Of a stretch of 5,603 nucleotides of DNA, positions 1 to 5,603 are shown piece after piece. Where the stretch lies: contig JAHEAS010000270.1 in assembly GCA_024642645.1 (NCBI GenBank), positions 1 to 5,603 of the forward strand, written 5' to 3'. Both the position numbers and the translations under genes were made by a program. Position 1 is the first letter of the stretch; every line of letters begins with the position of its first letter. The stretch comes from Saprospirales bacterium. GTDB lineage: Bacteria > Bacteroidota > Bacteroidia > Chitinophagales > Saprospiraceae. The notes under the pieces are model-generated. The model did not search any database and was not told the DNA's origin. It saw only the letters and a program-made list of their open reading frames with translations.

Positions 1-1
1 T

Positions 2-46
2 AAAAAATGATGGTTCTATCTAGTTTTCCTTTAATAGAATCATCAT
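2..46 (-). terminator. Likely intrinsic terminator of the satP transporter gene
   Basis: Two 12-nt arms, 35-46 and 7-18, are reverse complements except at one position, and enclose a 16-nt loop. Read on the minus strand, the second arm runs directly into six T residues (7 down to 2). That is the arrangement of a factor-independent terminator, and it lies about 37 bp past the transporter's stop codon. The stem is A/T-rich and has one A-C mismatch on the minus-strand transcript (a G-U wobble on the other strand), so its strength is uncertain. The plus-strand reading has no T-run after the hairpin. Confidence 0.6.
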
Positions 47-82
47 CATGTCACACGTAAAACATAAAAGCTTATCTGTCCC

Positions 83-643
83 CTACCCGATTGGCAAAAT
101 TACCTTGCCTCTAGTTTCGTTCAGCACCTCTGCCATAGCTAGGTAAATAGCCGATGCACCACAAACTATGCCTTCCCAACCAGCAATTGTGCCAATCAGC
201 ATTGACCCTGTCCAGTCTCGAATAGCCAACAAGAAGAAAAGAATCCAAAGACTGAAGAAAATGAACTGAAGTACCTTGTTTTTGCCAAAGGTGCCCAACC
301 ACATGAAAAAAGTGAAAACACCCCAGAGGAACAGGTACCACCCCATAAAGCCTACTTCTGTTGCGGCGCCTTTAGCCCAGCCGAATTCAGGAAAAACCCA
401 AAGTGCCACAAGCGTAATCCAGAAAAGCCCATAGGAGGTAAAAGCCGTGGTTCCAAAAGTATTCCCTTTCTTGAACTCCAAAATGCCGGCAATCACCTGA
501 GCGATGCCACCGTAAAAAATGCCCATCGCCAAAATCATGGCACTGACTGGGAAAAAACCTGCATTGTGAATGTTGAGCAGGACGGTGGTCATGCCAAATC
601 CCATTAAGCCTAAAGGAGCCGGATTCGATAATTTTGATTCCAT
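83..643 (-). CDS. satP: Acetate/succinate transporter SatP (GPR1/FUN34/YaaH family)
   Basis: A 186-aa inner-membrane protein of the acetate uptake transporter family, which moves acetate and succinate, in E. coli with protons. It carries the family signature NPAPLGL at residues 7-13 and about six hydrophobic segments. The blocks GIFYGGIAQ (41-49), KKGNTFG (58-64), FTSYG (68-72) and CGASAIYLAM (161-170) agree closely with E. coli SatP as I remember it (188 aa), and both end in a similar LPIG tail. Residues aligned with the hydrophobic constriction of the Citrobacter SatP structure (Phe17, Tyr72, Leu131) appear to be kept as F16, Y71 and L132. The ATG at 643 is chosen because the signature then lies six residues in, as in the family. 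The frame could extend to a TTG at 679, but those 12 residues match nothing I know. No Shine-Dalgarno is seen. The gene is divergent from pdxH and stands alone with its own candidate terminator. Family assignment is firm; the preferred substrate is inferred. Confidence 0.95.
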   Translation of the reverse strand: MESKLSNPAPLGLMGFGMTTVLLNIHNAGFFPVSAMILAMGIFYGGIAQVIAGILEFKKGNTFGTTAFTSYGLFWITLVALWVFPEFGWAKGAATEVGFMGWYLFLWGVFTFFMWLGTFGKNKVLQFIFFSLWILFFLLAIRDWTGSMLIGTIAGWEGIVCGASAIYLAMAEVLNETRGKVILPIG

Positions 644-799
644 TTTGTTTTGAATTTTAATGTAAAAAAATAGCCTCAATTGTGATTCTTAGTTTGTGAA
701 TTTTCAAGAAAAAGAATCCACAAAACCGAGGGCAAATTCAGAGGGAAATCTAAAGACAATCATGAAAAATATCAGAAAAATGAATGAGGATTGTCACTC

Positions 800-811
800 A
801 ATACTAGTATT
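800..811. repeat. Perfect 12-bp palindrome in the satP-pdxH intergenic region
   Basis: AATACTAGTATT is its own reverse complement. It lies 157 bp upstream of the satP ATG and 96 bp upstream of the pdxH ATG, in the 263-bp non-coding stretch between the divergent genes (644-906). By chance a 12-bp palindrome arises about once per 4 kb, so it may mean nothing, although an intergenic position suits a regulator site. I found no convincing promoter for satP in this stretch and no RNA gene. The symmetry does not continue beyond these 12 bases. Confidence 0.25.
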
Positions 812-851
812 TGATAAAAAGTAATCCATTCGGCTCACAGAATTTAGCCGA

Positions 852-884
852 TTTGAAGGTGGTCAATAATAACAAATACCTTTC
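852..884 (+). promoter_or_regulatory. Candidate Bacteroidota-type promoter of pdxH
   Basis: TTTG at 852-855 and TACCTTTC at 877-884 are separated by 21 nt. This fits the Bacteroidota housekeeping promoter (TTG near -33, 19-21 nt, TAnnTTTG near -7) with one mismatch in the last base. Transcription would begin near 890, about 15-20 nt before the ATG at 907. It overlaps the upstream open frame that begins with TTG at 811, which argues against that longer start. This is a consensus match only. Confidence 0.5.
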
Positions 885-906
885 TTTTGCGCCAAATTAT
901 TCAATT

Positions 907-1545
907 ATGGACTTGAGTTTAATGAGAGATGAATTTGAGAAGGCAGGACTTCACCGGAGTGACCTCAATATTGATCCTGTAAAGCAATTTGCTCACTGGT
1001 TTGAGGATGTTCAACAGGCTGGATATCGAATGCCAAATGCTGTTACATTAGCCACTGTGGACTCGCATGGTCAGCCATCCATCCGCATGGTTTTATTGAA
1101 AATGTTCGACGAAAAGGGGTTTGTTTTTTACACCAATTACGAAAGCCGGAAAGCCAGTGAAATGGCCCAAAACCCGAAGGTGGCACTGCACTTTCCTTGG
1201 CATGATTTGGAGCGTCAAGTCTGCATCACAGGAACTGTCGAAAAAGTATCCACAGCGGAATCGCTTAAATATTTTCTTACCAGGCCAAAGGGAAGCCAGA
1301 TTGGTGCATGGGTATCCAACCAAAGCAGTGTCATCAGCTCCCGTCAGGCACTGATGATGAAATTTGAGGAAATGAAACAAAAGTTCGAACACCAAGAGGT
1401 GCCACTACCCTCTTTTTGGGGCGGCTTCAGGGTTGTGCCAAATAAATTCGAATTTTGGCAGGGCCAAAAAAGCAGGCTGCATGACAGGTTTCAGTACACA
1501 CGGGGAGAAGCTGATGAATGGTTGATTGAGCGATTGGCGCCATAG
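907..1545 (+). CDS. pdxH: Pyridoxamine/pyridoxine 5'-phosphate oxidase PdxH
   Basis: A cytosolic FMN enzyme that oxidises pyridoxine 5'-phosphate or pyridoxamine 5'-phosphate to pyridoxal 5'-phosphate with O2, releasing H2O2; it is the last step of vitamin B6 synthesis and salvage. The 212-aa product aligns along its length with E. coli PdxH (218 aa, offset about seven). FMN-contact blocks are RMVLLK (60-65), YTN (75-77), SRK (80-82), RQV (103-105), QSS (139-141) and W184. PLP-phosphate and substrate residues are K65, Y122, R126, S130 and the RLHDR block (190-194). PLPSFWGGFRV (166-176) and the terminal RLAP are family hallmarks. The frame stays open back to a TTG at 811, but the ATG at 907 gives the normal family length and follows a promoter candidate; the ATG at 922 is a less likely alternative. 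The gene is convergent with the next one, 37 bp apart, with no clear hairpin terminator. All expected active-site residues are present, so it should be functional. Confidence 0.96.
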   Translation: MDLSLMRDEFEKAGLHRSDLNIDPVKQFAHWFEDVQQAGYRMPNAVTLATVDSHGQPSIRMVLLKMFDEKGFVFYTNYESRKASEMAQNPKVALHFPWHDLERQVCITGTVEKVSTAESLKYFLTRPKGSQIGAWVSNQSSVISSRQALMMKFEEMKQKFEHQEVPLPSFWGGFRVVPNKFEFWQGQKSRLHDRFQYTRGEADEWLIERLAP

Positions 1546-1574
1546 AGCTTCCTCCAAAACGACCTAACCTCTCA

Positions 1575-1598
1575 TTTCACAATTAGTTTTTCACAATT
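1575..1598. repeat. Short direct repeat at the convergent gene ends
   Basis: The 10-mer TTTCACAATT occurs at 1575-1584 and again at 1589-1598, 14 bp apart start to start. It spans the stop codon of the secreted-protein gene, so part of it is coding. It forms no hairpin and probably reflects local A/T-rich composition. No strong terminator is visible between pdxH and the opposing gene. Confidence 0.25.
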
Positions 1599-2833
1599 TT
1601 TTTAGTAAAAAGAGTACTTCCAAGCCATATTTTAGCGAAATATTGACCTGAAGGCAGGTTGTCTAGTGGAAGCTGTGCGGCATTAAAACCAGCATTTACT
1701 ACAAAATTTCCTGACCAAACGTTTCGGCCATAAAGATTGGTGAGGCCGATGTTGGTTACGCCAGAATTTTTCGCAGAAAATAATAACGTTGCATCCCCTG
1801 AGGTTGGATTTGGGTAAACTGAAAGCCTTTCGAATGTGGCCTCTTCCCCTACCCCAGTCTCCACGATTAACTCCTTGCTAAAAATGACGTTGCCCGTTGA
1901 CGACCCGCCAAAGTCAACGAAAACAAGTTTCCAAACTGACCCATTTTCTGTCTTGACAAAATAAGCCCTGTCATTCACCAGCAGCCAGGAGGTATTATTG
2001 AAAGTTTTCCAATCGGAGCCAATAATGTCGATGTCCGTGCTGAGTGAATCTTCAAAATCAGCAAACTCCACATCGCCGGGATCAACAAAATTGGCCTGTG
2101 CAACTTCAATTCCGGGTGCAGAAAGAACACCACTCGACATAATCTGGATAACACCTCCCGCTCCATCGTCATTTGGTGCTGCATAGCGCAAAAAGGCCAA
2201 ATCCCAATCAATGGGAATGGAGGGCAAAGTTTGGCCAGACGACAAAGTCAAATATGCAAAATCGACACCCGTGAAATTTGCCTTATCTATCGTCAATGTG
2301 TTTTCGTTGCTACCGTCAAGGTCTGCATGTTTTATGGTATAAACCCCTTGTTCCAGGGAAACGATTTGTAGCTTTTGATAACTGCCATTCTTAAAGCGCA
2401 GCACGAATACTAGGTCGCCTGTTATTTTCCCAGTGCCAGCATCTAGGTATCCCCACCCAACATCATTTGGGTCATTCACATCCCGTGTGCTATTGAAGGC
2501 GCCATAATCCCAACTTTTTTCATCGTTATAAAGCCGCTCGGACAGGTCAGCGACTAGAATAGGGTCATCGAAATTAGTGCTAGGTGCAAGGTATAGGACG
2601 GCCTCATCGCCAAAAGTGACCGTTGATTCATTCAGGTGGATACCTGCAATGTTTTCACCGTATGTTGTAAAGGCAATATCCCAAGTATTGTTGTCTAAGC
2701 TGGCTGTCGCATCATCTGACAATTGATAGTAAGTCTGGTTTTTGTAGCTGGGGCCATAGGATACCTGGACCAAATCTTGCGCTGAAAGGGATAATGTGGT
2801 TAGTAATGCAAGTGGAAATAGTATTCTTTTCAT
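1583..2833 (-). CDS. Secreted HmuY-like protein with T9SS C-terminal sorting domain
   Basis: A 416-aa predicted exported protein. Residues 1-18 form a signal peptide (MKR, hydrophobic core, LSA before Gln19) with no lipobox cysteine. The body has two halves with parallel landmarks: WDIAF (51-55), SWDYGAFN (107-114) and KNGSYQKLQIV (148-158) in the first; WDLAF (210-214), SDWKTFN (273-279) and ENGSVWKLVFV (296-306) in the second. This pattern resembles the HmuY-like family of Bacteroidota. Residues 337-416 are a type A T9SS sorting domain, with YPNP (340-343), LYGR, LPSGQYF and a terminal KKIVKN; such domains direct export across the outer membrane and are usually cleaved, with surface attachment or release. 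The mature protein has no cysteine and only two histidines (H66, H169), so haem binding, known for Porphyromonas HmuY, cannot be assumed. The ATG at 2833 is chosen for the signal peptide; a TTG at 2875 would add 14 residues that spoil it. Export route is well supported, ligand unknown. Confidence 0.88.
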   Translation of the reverse strand: MKRILFPLALLTTLSLSAQDLVQVSYGPSYKNQTYYQLSDDATASLDNNTWDIAFTTYGENIAGIHLNESTVTFGDEAVLYLAPSTNFDDPILVADLSERLYNDEKSWDYGAFNSTRDVNDPNDVGWGYLDAGTGKITGDLVFVLRFKNGSYQKLQIVSLEQGVYTIKHADLDGSNENTLTIDKANFTGVDFAYLTLSSGQTLPSIPIDWDLAFLRYAAPNDDGAGGVIQIMSSGVLSAPGIEVAQANFVDPGDVEFADFEDSLSTDIDIIGSDWKTFNNTSWLLVNDRAYFVKTENGSVWKLVFVDFGGSSTGNVIFSKELIVETGVGEEATFERLSVYPNPTSGDATLLFSAKNSGVTNIGLTNLYGRNVWSGNFVVNAGFNAAQLPLDNLPSGQYFAKIWLGSTLFTKKIVKN

Positions 2834-2875
2834 GGTGCAATTTTTTAGTAAAATAATACGGTATTCATTCAGCAA

Positions 2876-2906
2876 CTAAGATAGGTGTCTTGCCCAACCC
2901 AGCAAA
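2876..2906 (-). promoter_or_regulatory. Candidate promoter of the T9SS-secreted protein gene
   Basis: Read on the minus strand, TTTG (2906-2903) is followed after 19 nt by TATCTTAG (2883-2876). This matches the Bacteroidota TTG / TAnnTTTG promoter with one mismatch in the -7 element. Transcription would begin near 2869, leaving a leader of about 35 nt before the ATG at 2833. It lies just upstream of the alternative TTG start at 2875, supporting the shorter reading frame. Consensus match only. Confidence 0.4.
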
Positions 2907-2907
2907 T

Positions 2908-2935
2908 AATTCTGTGTCAGGATTCAGTAAGAATT
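2908..2935. promoter_or_regulatory. Inverted repeat between two divergent promoter candidates
   Basis: AATTCT at 2908-2913 and AGAATT at 2930-2935 are 6-bp inverted arms separated by 16 bp. Each arm abuts or overlaps the -33 element of the promoter on its side (minus-strand TTTG at 2906-2903, plus-strand TTTG at 2934-2937). A dimeric regulator bound here could affect both genes. The arms are short and A/T-rich, so chance or symmetric promoter composition is an equally good explanation. Confidence 0.25.
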
Positions 2936-2966
2936 TGACTGTCAGGTGGCAAGTTTCTTTTCTTTG
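2934..2966 (+). promoter_or_regulatory. Candidate promoter of the SF1 helicase gene
   Basis: TTTG at 2934-2937 and TTTCTTTG at 2959-2966 are separated by 21 nt, matching the Bacteroidota promoter with one mismatch (T for A at the second base of the -7 element). Transcription would start near 2973, giving a leader of about 25 nt that ends in the A/T-rich stretch before the ATG at 2998. Consensus match only. Confidence 0.4.
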
Positions 2967-2997
2967 CATTTTTAGTATTCAAAAAGCATTTTAAACA

Positions 2998-4899
2998 ATG
3001 ACCGATGCCATCGCTGCAGAACTCCAACACCTTTCCGAACTGCTAAAACTGGAAAAGCAAAAAGACTTCGAGCATTTCCAAGCCTTCGTACTGAGTTTAC
3101 CATTATCTGAGCGAGTAGCTGAAGGCTATGCCTGGCATCCTGTTGAAGTTGAAAAATCTGGCTACACTTACGGCGAGCGAGCGTTTGTGACGGTTGTACG
3201 AACCAAGGCAACTGTCGTTCCTCACCAGTTTCGGGCGGGACAGTCAGTTCGCTTTTTTACGGCTGTGCCGCAAGAAAAACAGGCTGAGAAATCGGGGGTT
3301 ATCCACTCCATCACTAAGGGTCGAATGAAAATCGTGTTGGGCAGCAAAGACTTGCCTGATTGGATTAATGCTGGCTCATTGGGTGTTGACCTTGAATTTG
3401 ATGAGCGTACCTACCTAGAAATGGAAAAGGCTCTAAAAAAGGTCAAGGAAGCAACAGGAAACCGTTTGGCGGAGTTACGGAACATCATCTATGGCAACAA
3501 AGCCGCTTCCTTTTTGGAGCTCCCAGCTGTGCATTTACCCCAACTGAACGACGCTCAGAACAGTGCCGTCAATGATATACTTGCAGCCCAGGATGTGGCG
3601 ATAGTGCATGGCCCACCCGGCACGGGAAAAACGACGACACTGGTGCAGGCCATTCGTTTGCTTTGCAAAACAGAAAACACAGTGCTCGTCTGCGCACCCA
3701 GCAATTCAGCGGCTGACTTACTGACCGAGCGCCTTGTTGACGAGGGACTTCAGGTGTTGCGCATCGGTAATATTTCGAGAGTAGAGGATAAAATCGTGCA
3801 GCATACCCTGGAATCGCAAATTGCAGCGCACCCCGAAAGCAAAAACATCAAAAAAGTAAGGCTGGAGGCAGTGGAGACCCGACGCCAAGCCATGAAATTT
3901 AAACGAAAATTTGGGCATGAACAGCGCCAAGAACGTAGCCACCTGTTCCGGCAAGCTGGAGAACTCTCTGGCTGGGCAAACCATCTCGAAGACCAATTGG
4001 TGGAGAACATTTTGGACAGTGCCCAAGTCATCACTTGTACCCTTGTGGGTTCGGTGCACAAAGCACTTGGTAGCAGAACATTTCGAACGGTAGTCATTGA
4101 TGAAGCCGCACAGGCATTGGAACCTGCAACTTGGATACCCATTACTCGAGCAACCAAGGTCGTTTTGGCAGGCGATCCGTTTCAGTTACCCCCGACGGTT
4201 AAATCCGAGCAAGCACGACGTGGTGGATTCGGCAATACCATGATTGAAAAGTGCATGCAGCGACTGCCCCGAACCAGTCTGCTAACCGTTCAGTATCGAA
4301 TGAACCACCGCATCATGGAATTCTCCAACCAATGGTTTTACGAAGGGAAGTTAACTGCGGCAGCGGGCATTGCCGAGCACCAACTTGACATGGGACACCC
4401 TTCGCCAGTAATTTTTATTGATACGGCCGGCACTGGGTTCGAGGAACAATTCAATGAAAAATCGCAGAGCCGATACAATCCAGACGAGTTTCAGTTGCTT
4501 TGCGAGCACCTTTACCAACTCATCAGTGGGCATGACGACAAAGACCTCCCCACCATTGCCCTTATTTCACCTTATAAAGAACAGGTGATGCACATGCAGG
4601 ACACCGTAGCCGAGGATAGTAGGCTGCGAGATATTCCACTTGATATCAACACCATTGACGGTTTCCAAGGCCAGGAACGTGACGTGGTTTACATCTCGTT
4701 GGTGCGTAGCAACCCCAAGTGCGAAATCGGCTTTTTGAACGACTACCGACGGATGAACGTAGCAATGACGAGGGCTCGCAAGTTGCTGGTAATCGTTGGG
4801 GACAGCGCCACTGTTGGGGCAGACCCGTTTTATCAAGCCATGTTGGATTATTGCGAGGCACATGGTGGGTATGAGACAGCTTGGGCTTTCATGTTGTGA
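2998..4899 (+). CDS. Upf1/IGHMBP2-like superfamily 1B DNA/RNA helicase
   Basis: A 633-aa predicted cytosolic ATP-dependent helicase of the Upf1-like (DNA2/NAM7, SMUBP-2) group, whose members unwind DNA or RNA 5' to 3'. The motif series is complete and in order: Q-motif glutamine Q187 in LNDAQ; Walker A GPPGTGKT (205-212); Ia in APSNSAAD (233-240); Walker B DEAA (368-371); III GDPFQLPP (392-399); IV in QYRM (432-435); a SPYKEQV block (524-530); V in DGFQGQERD (554-562); VI in RRMNVAMTRAR (584-594). Residues about 55-135 fit the 1B beta-barrel that precedes the motor in this group, and about 285-335 is a charged, probably helical insertion like the 1C stalk. No zinc-finger, R3H or nuclease domain is present, so this is the compact motor-only form common in bacteria. 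Its ATG follows an A/T-rich leader with no Shine-Dalgarno. It is convergent with the reductase gene, 41 bp apart. Helicase identity is firm; substrate (DNA, RNA or both) and cellular role are not shown by the sequence. Confidence 0.94.
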   Translation: MTDAIAAELQHLSELLKLEKQKDFEHFQAFVLSLPLSERVAEGYAWHPVEVEKSGYTYGERAFVTVVRTKATVVPHQFRAGQSVRFFTAVPQEKQAEKSGVIHSITKGRMKIVLGSKDLPDWINAGSLGVDLEFDERTYLEMEKALKKVKEATGNRLAELRNIIYGNKAASFLELPAVHLPQLNDAQNSAVNDILAAQDVAIVHGPPGTGKTTTLVQAIRLLCKTENTVLVCAPSNSAADLLTERLVDEGLQVLRIGNISRVEDKIVQHTLESQIAAHPESKNIKKVRLEAVETRRQAMKFKRKFGHEQRQERSHLFRQAGELSGWANHLEDQLVENILDSAQVITCTLVGSVHKALGSRTFRTVVIDEAAQALEPATWIPITRATKVVLAGDPFQLPPTVKSEQARRGGFGNTMIEKCMQRLPRTSLLTVQYRMNHRIMEFSNQWFYEGKLTAAAGIAEHQLDMGHPSPVIFIDTAGTGFEEQFNEKSQSRYNPDEFQLLCEHLYQLISGHDDKDLPTIALISPYKEQVMHMQDTVAEDSRLRDIPLDINTIDGFQGQERDVVYISLVRSNPKCEIGFLNDYRRMNVAMTRARKLLVIVGDSATVGADPFYQAMLDYCEAHGGYETAWAFML

Positions 4900-4921
4900 G
4901 TGTGCTTGCGGGCTAAAATCC

Positions 4922-4937
4922 TGGCTCATCTCAGCCA
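4922..4937. terminator. Weak hairpin between convergent helicase and reductase genes
   Basis: TGGCT (4922-4926) and AGCCA (4933-4937) form a 5-bp stem with a 6-nt loop in the 41-bp gap between two converging stop codons. The position suits a shared bidirectional terminator, but the stem is short. Only loose T-rich sequence follows on either strand (ATTTCAAT on plus, GGATTTTA on minus), so the call is tentative. Confidence 0.25.
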
Positions 4938-4940
4938 ATT

Positions 4941-5603
4941 TCAATACAAAAAAGGAAAAACCACTCTCCTCTCCTTCGGAAAATCTGGAAAATGTTGCTT
5001 GTACCAATCATGGTGGTTTTTTGCCCTGGGCACTAGATTAGCAAATGTCCAAACCATGAAAGTAAGCGCAGGCAGATTCCAGGCCATCAAGGCAAATCCA
5101 GACCATTCAATGATTTCACCAAAAAGATTTGGTGAAGCCACGTAATCAAATAGGAACCCTTTCGGGATTTTATAACCCGTCTCTCCCGGCTTGCGGAGGT
5201 TGATTAATATGGAATCGGATTTCCAGTTAATCATTAATCCAACAAGGAACATAATGGCACCAATTCTAAATGAAGTACTGGTCAACCATTCACCGTCATA
5301 ATCCGTTGATGGTGCTAATTCACTCAAGTAATAACCATTTATGCCAGCATTGATGATGTTGAAAAATATTGCACTGCAAACGATAGCTAAAGGCATTTTT
5401 TTCGGCGTGGGTTTTATCCTTAGCGGATAAATTACAGTTCGGTTAAAATAATGAAACACCCACATTGCGAATAATATCCAGACATACGATTGGAACGATT
5501 TGTTTCCAAAAAATAAATAATAACTCATGATTAGCAATGACGGGGATTCCATTATTGTCCATGCCAATTTATTATCAATAGTCTTTCCCCACTTTTCGGT
5601 AGT
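4941..5603 (-). CDS. Steroid 5-alpha-reductase family membrane protein, N-terminus outside window
   Basis: Polytopic membrane protein related to 3-oxo-5-alpha-steroid 4-dehydrogenases (SRD5A1/2, bacterial PbSRD5A), which reduce the C4-C5 double bond of 3-oxo-4-ene steroids with NADPH. The 220 visible residues hold family landmarks: IMESPSL (17-23), NRTVIYPL (54-61), LRKPGETGYKIPKG (136-149), N159 followed by GEIIEW (162-167), PRAKNHHDWY (192-201) and a terminal FPKERRVVFPFLY like the FPKSRK..IPF ends of animal enzymes. E19 and Y59 align with human SRD5A2 Glu57 and Tyr91, which contact the steroid ketone, and the GE(I)IEW and HH.WY blocks with its NADPH/active-site residues. The frame is open to the right edge. 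The TTG at 5567 should not be taken as the start: the residues before it (including WGK and DNK) continue the family match, and relatives are about 255-260 aa, so roughly 35-40 residues are missing. The natural substrate in a bacterium is unknown; a sterol, other enone or lipid intermediate is possible. Confidence 0.88.
   Translation of the reverse strand, partial: TTEKWGKTIDNKLAWTIMESPSLLIMSYYLFFGNKSFQSYVWILFAMWVFHYFNRTVIYPLRIKPTPKKMPLAIVCSAIFFNIINAGINGYYLSELAPSTDYDGEWLTSTSFRIGAIMFLVGLMINWKSDSILINLRKPGETGYKIPKGFLFDYVASPNLFGEIIEWSGFALMAWNLPALTFMVWTFANLVPRAKNHHDWYKQHFPDFPKERRVVFPFLY

Noticed and set aside
644..679. N-terminal extension of SatP from a TTG at 679
   Set aside because: The added residues are not family-like; the ATG at 643 places NPAPLGL at the usual distance from the start.
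721..780. Possible satP promoter on the minus strand (TTG, 16 nt, TGAATTTG)
   Set aside because: The spacing is too short and the -7 element has a mismatch in an important base; not good enough to annotate.
762..824. A 20-codon frame (MKNIRKMNED...) upstream of pdxH, possible leader peptide
   Set aside because: It has no ribosome-binding signal, no regulatory codon run and no attenuator-like hairpin, and it ends before the pdxH promoter candidate.
1536..1543. TGGCGCCA palindrome at the end of pdxH
   Set aside because: It has no loop or T-run and lies in the conserved C-terminal codons, so it is not a terminator.
2834..2875. N-terminal extension of the secreted protein from a TTG at 2875
   Set aside because: It would put 14 extra residues before a complete signal peptide and start immediately at the promoter candidate.
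3718..4157. Long minus-strand open frames inside the helicase gene
   Set aside because: They are antisense shadows of an intact helicase whose motifs fully explain the region; their translations show no recognisable domain.
1..5603. Mobile element, CRISPR array, tRNA/rRNA or defence cassette
   Set aside because: I saw no transposase, integrase, spaced repeats or RNA-gene signature; all five genes have recognisable families, none of them of these types.

Overview
The window looks like ordinary chromosomal DNA from a member of the Bacteroidota, probably a marine or soil Cytophagales-type bacterium. Three things suggest this. One secreted protein carries a type IX secretion (T9SS) C-terminal sorting domain, which is confined to this phylum. 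Gene starts lack Shine-Dalgarno sequences and sit in A/T-rich leaders. Upstream regions contain matches to the Bacteroidota sigma factor signature (TTG, 19-21 nt, TAnnTTTG). The genus cannot be read from the sequence.

Layout, left to right: (1) a minus-strand SatP acetate/succinate transporter (83-643), followed by a hairpin plus T-run that looks like its terminator (2-46); (2) a 263-bp divergent intergenic region with a 12-bp palindrome and a good promoter candidate; (3) plus-strand pdxH, pyridoxamine/pyridoxine 5'-phosphate oxidase (907-1545); (4) a minus-strand secreted protein (1583-2833) with a HmuY-like two-part body and a T9SS sorting domain, convergent with pdxH; (5) a 164-bp divergent intergenic region with a promoter candidate for each flanking gene and an inverted repeat between them; (6) a plus-strand Upf1/IGHMBP2-like superfamily 1 helicase (2998-4899); (7) a minus-strand steroid 5-alpha-reductase family membrane protein (4941 to the right edge), cut by the window at its N-terminus.

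Neighbouring genes alternate in strand (- + - + -), so no two can share an operon and each appears to be an independent transcription unit. I see no pathway linking them: carboxylate uptake, vitamin B6 cofactor synthesis, a secreted surface protein, nucleic-acid remodelling and a lipid/steroid-type reductase. No mobile element, CRISPR array, tRNA, rRNA or anti-phage cassette is visible. I do not find a new biological system here. The points most worth a second look are the HmuY-like T9SS protein with few possible haem ligands, the bacterial 5-alpha-reductase homologue, the possible operator between the divergent promoters, and the start-codon corrections.
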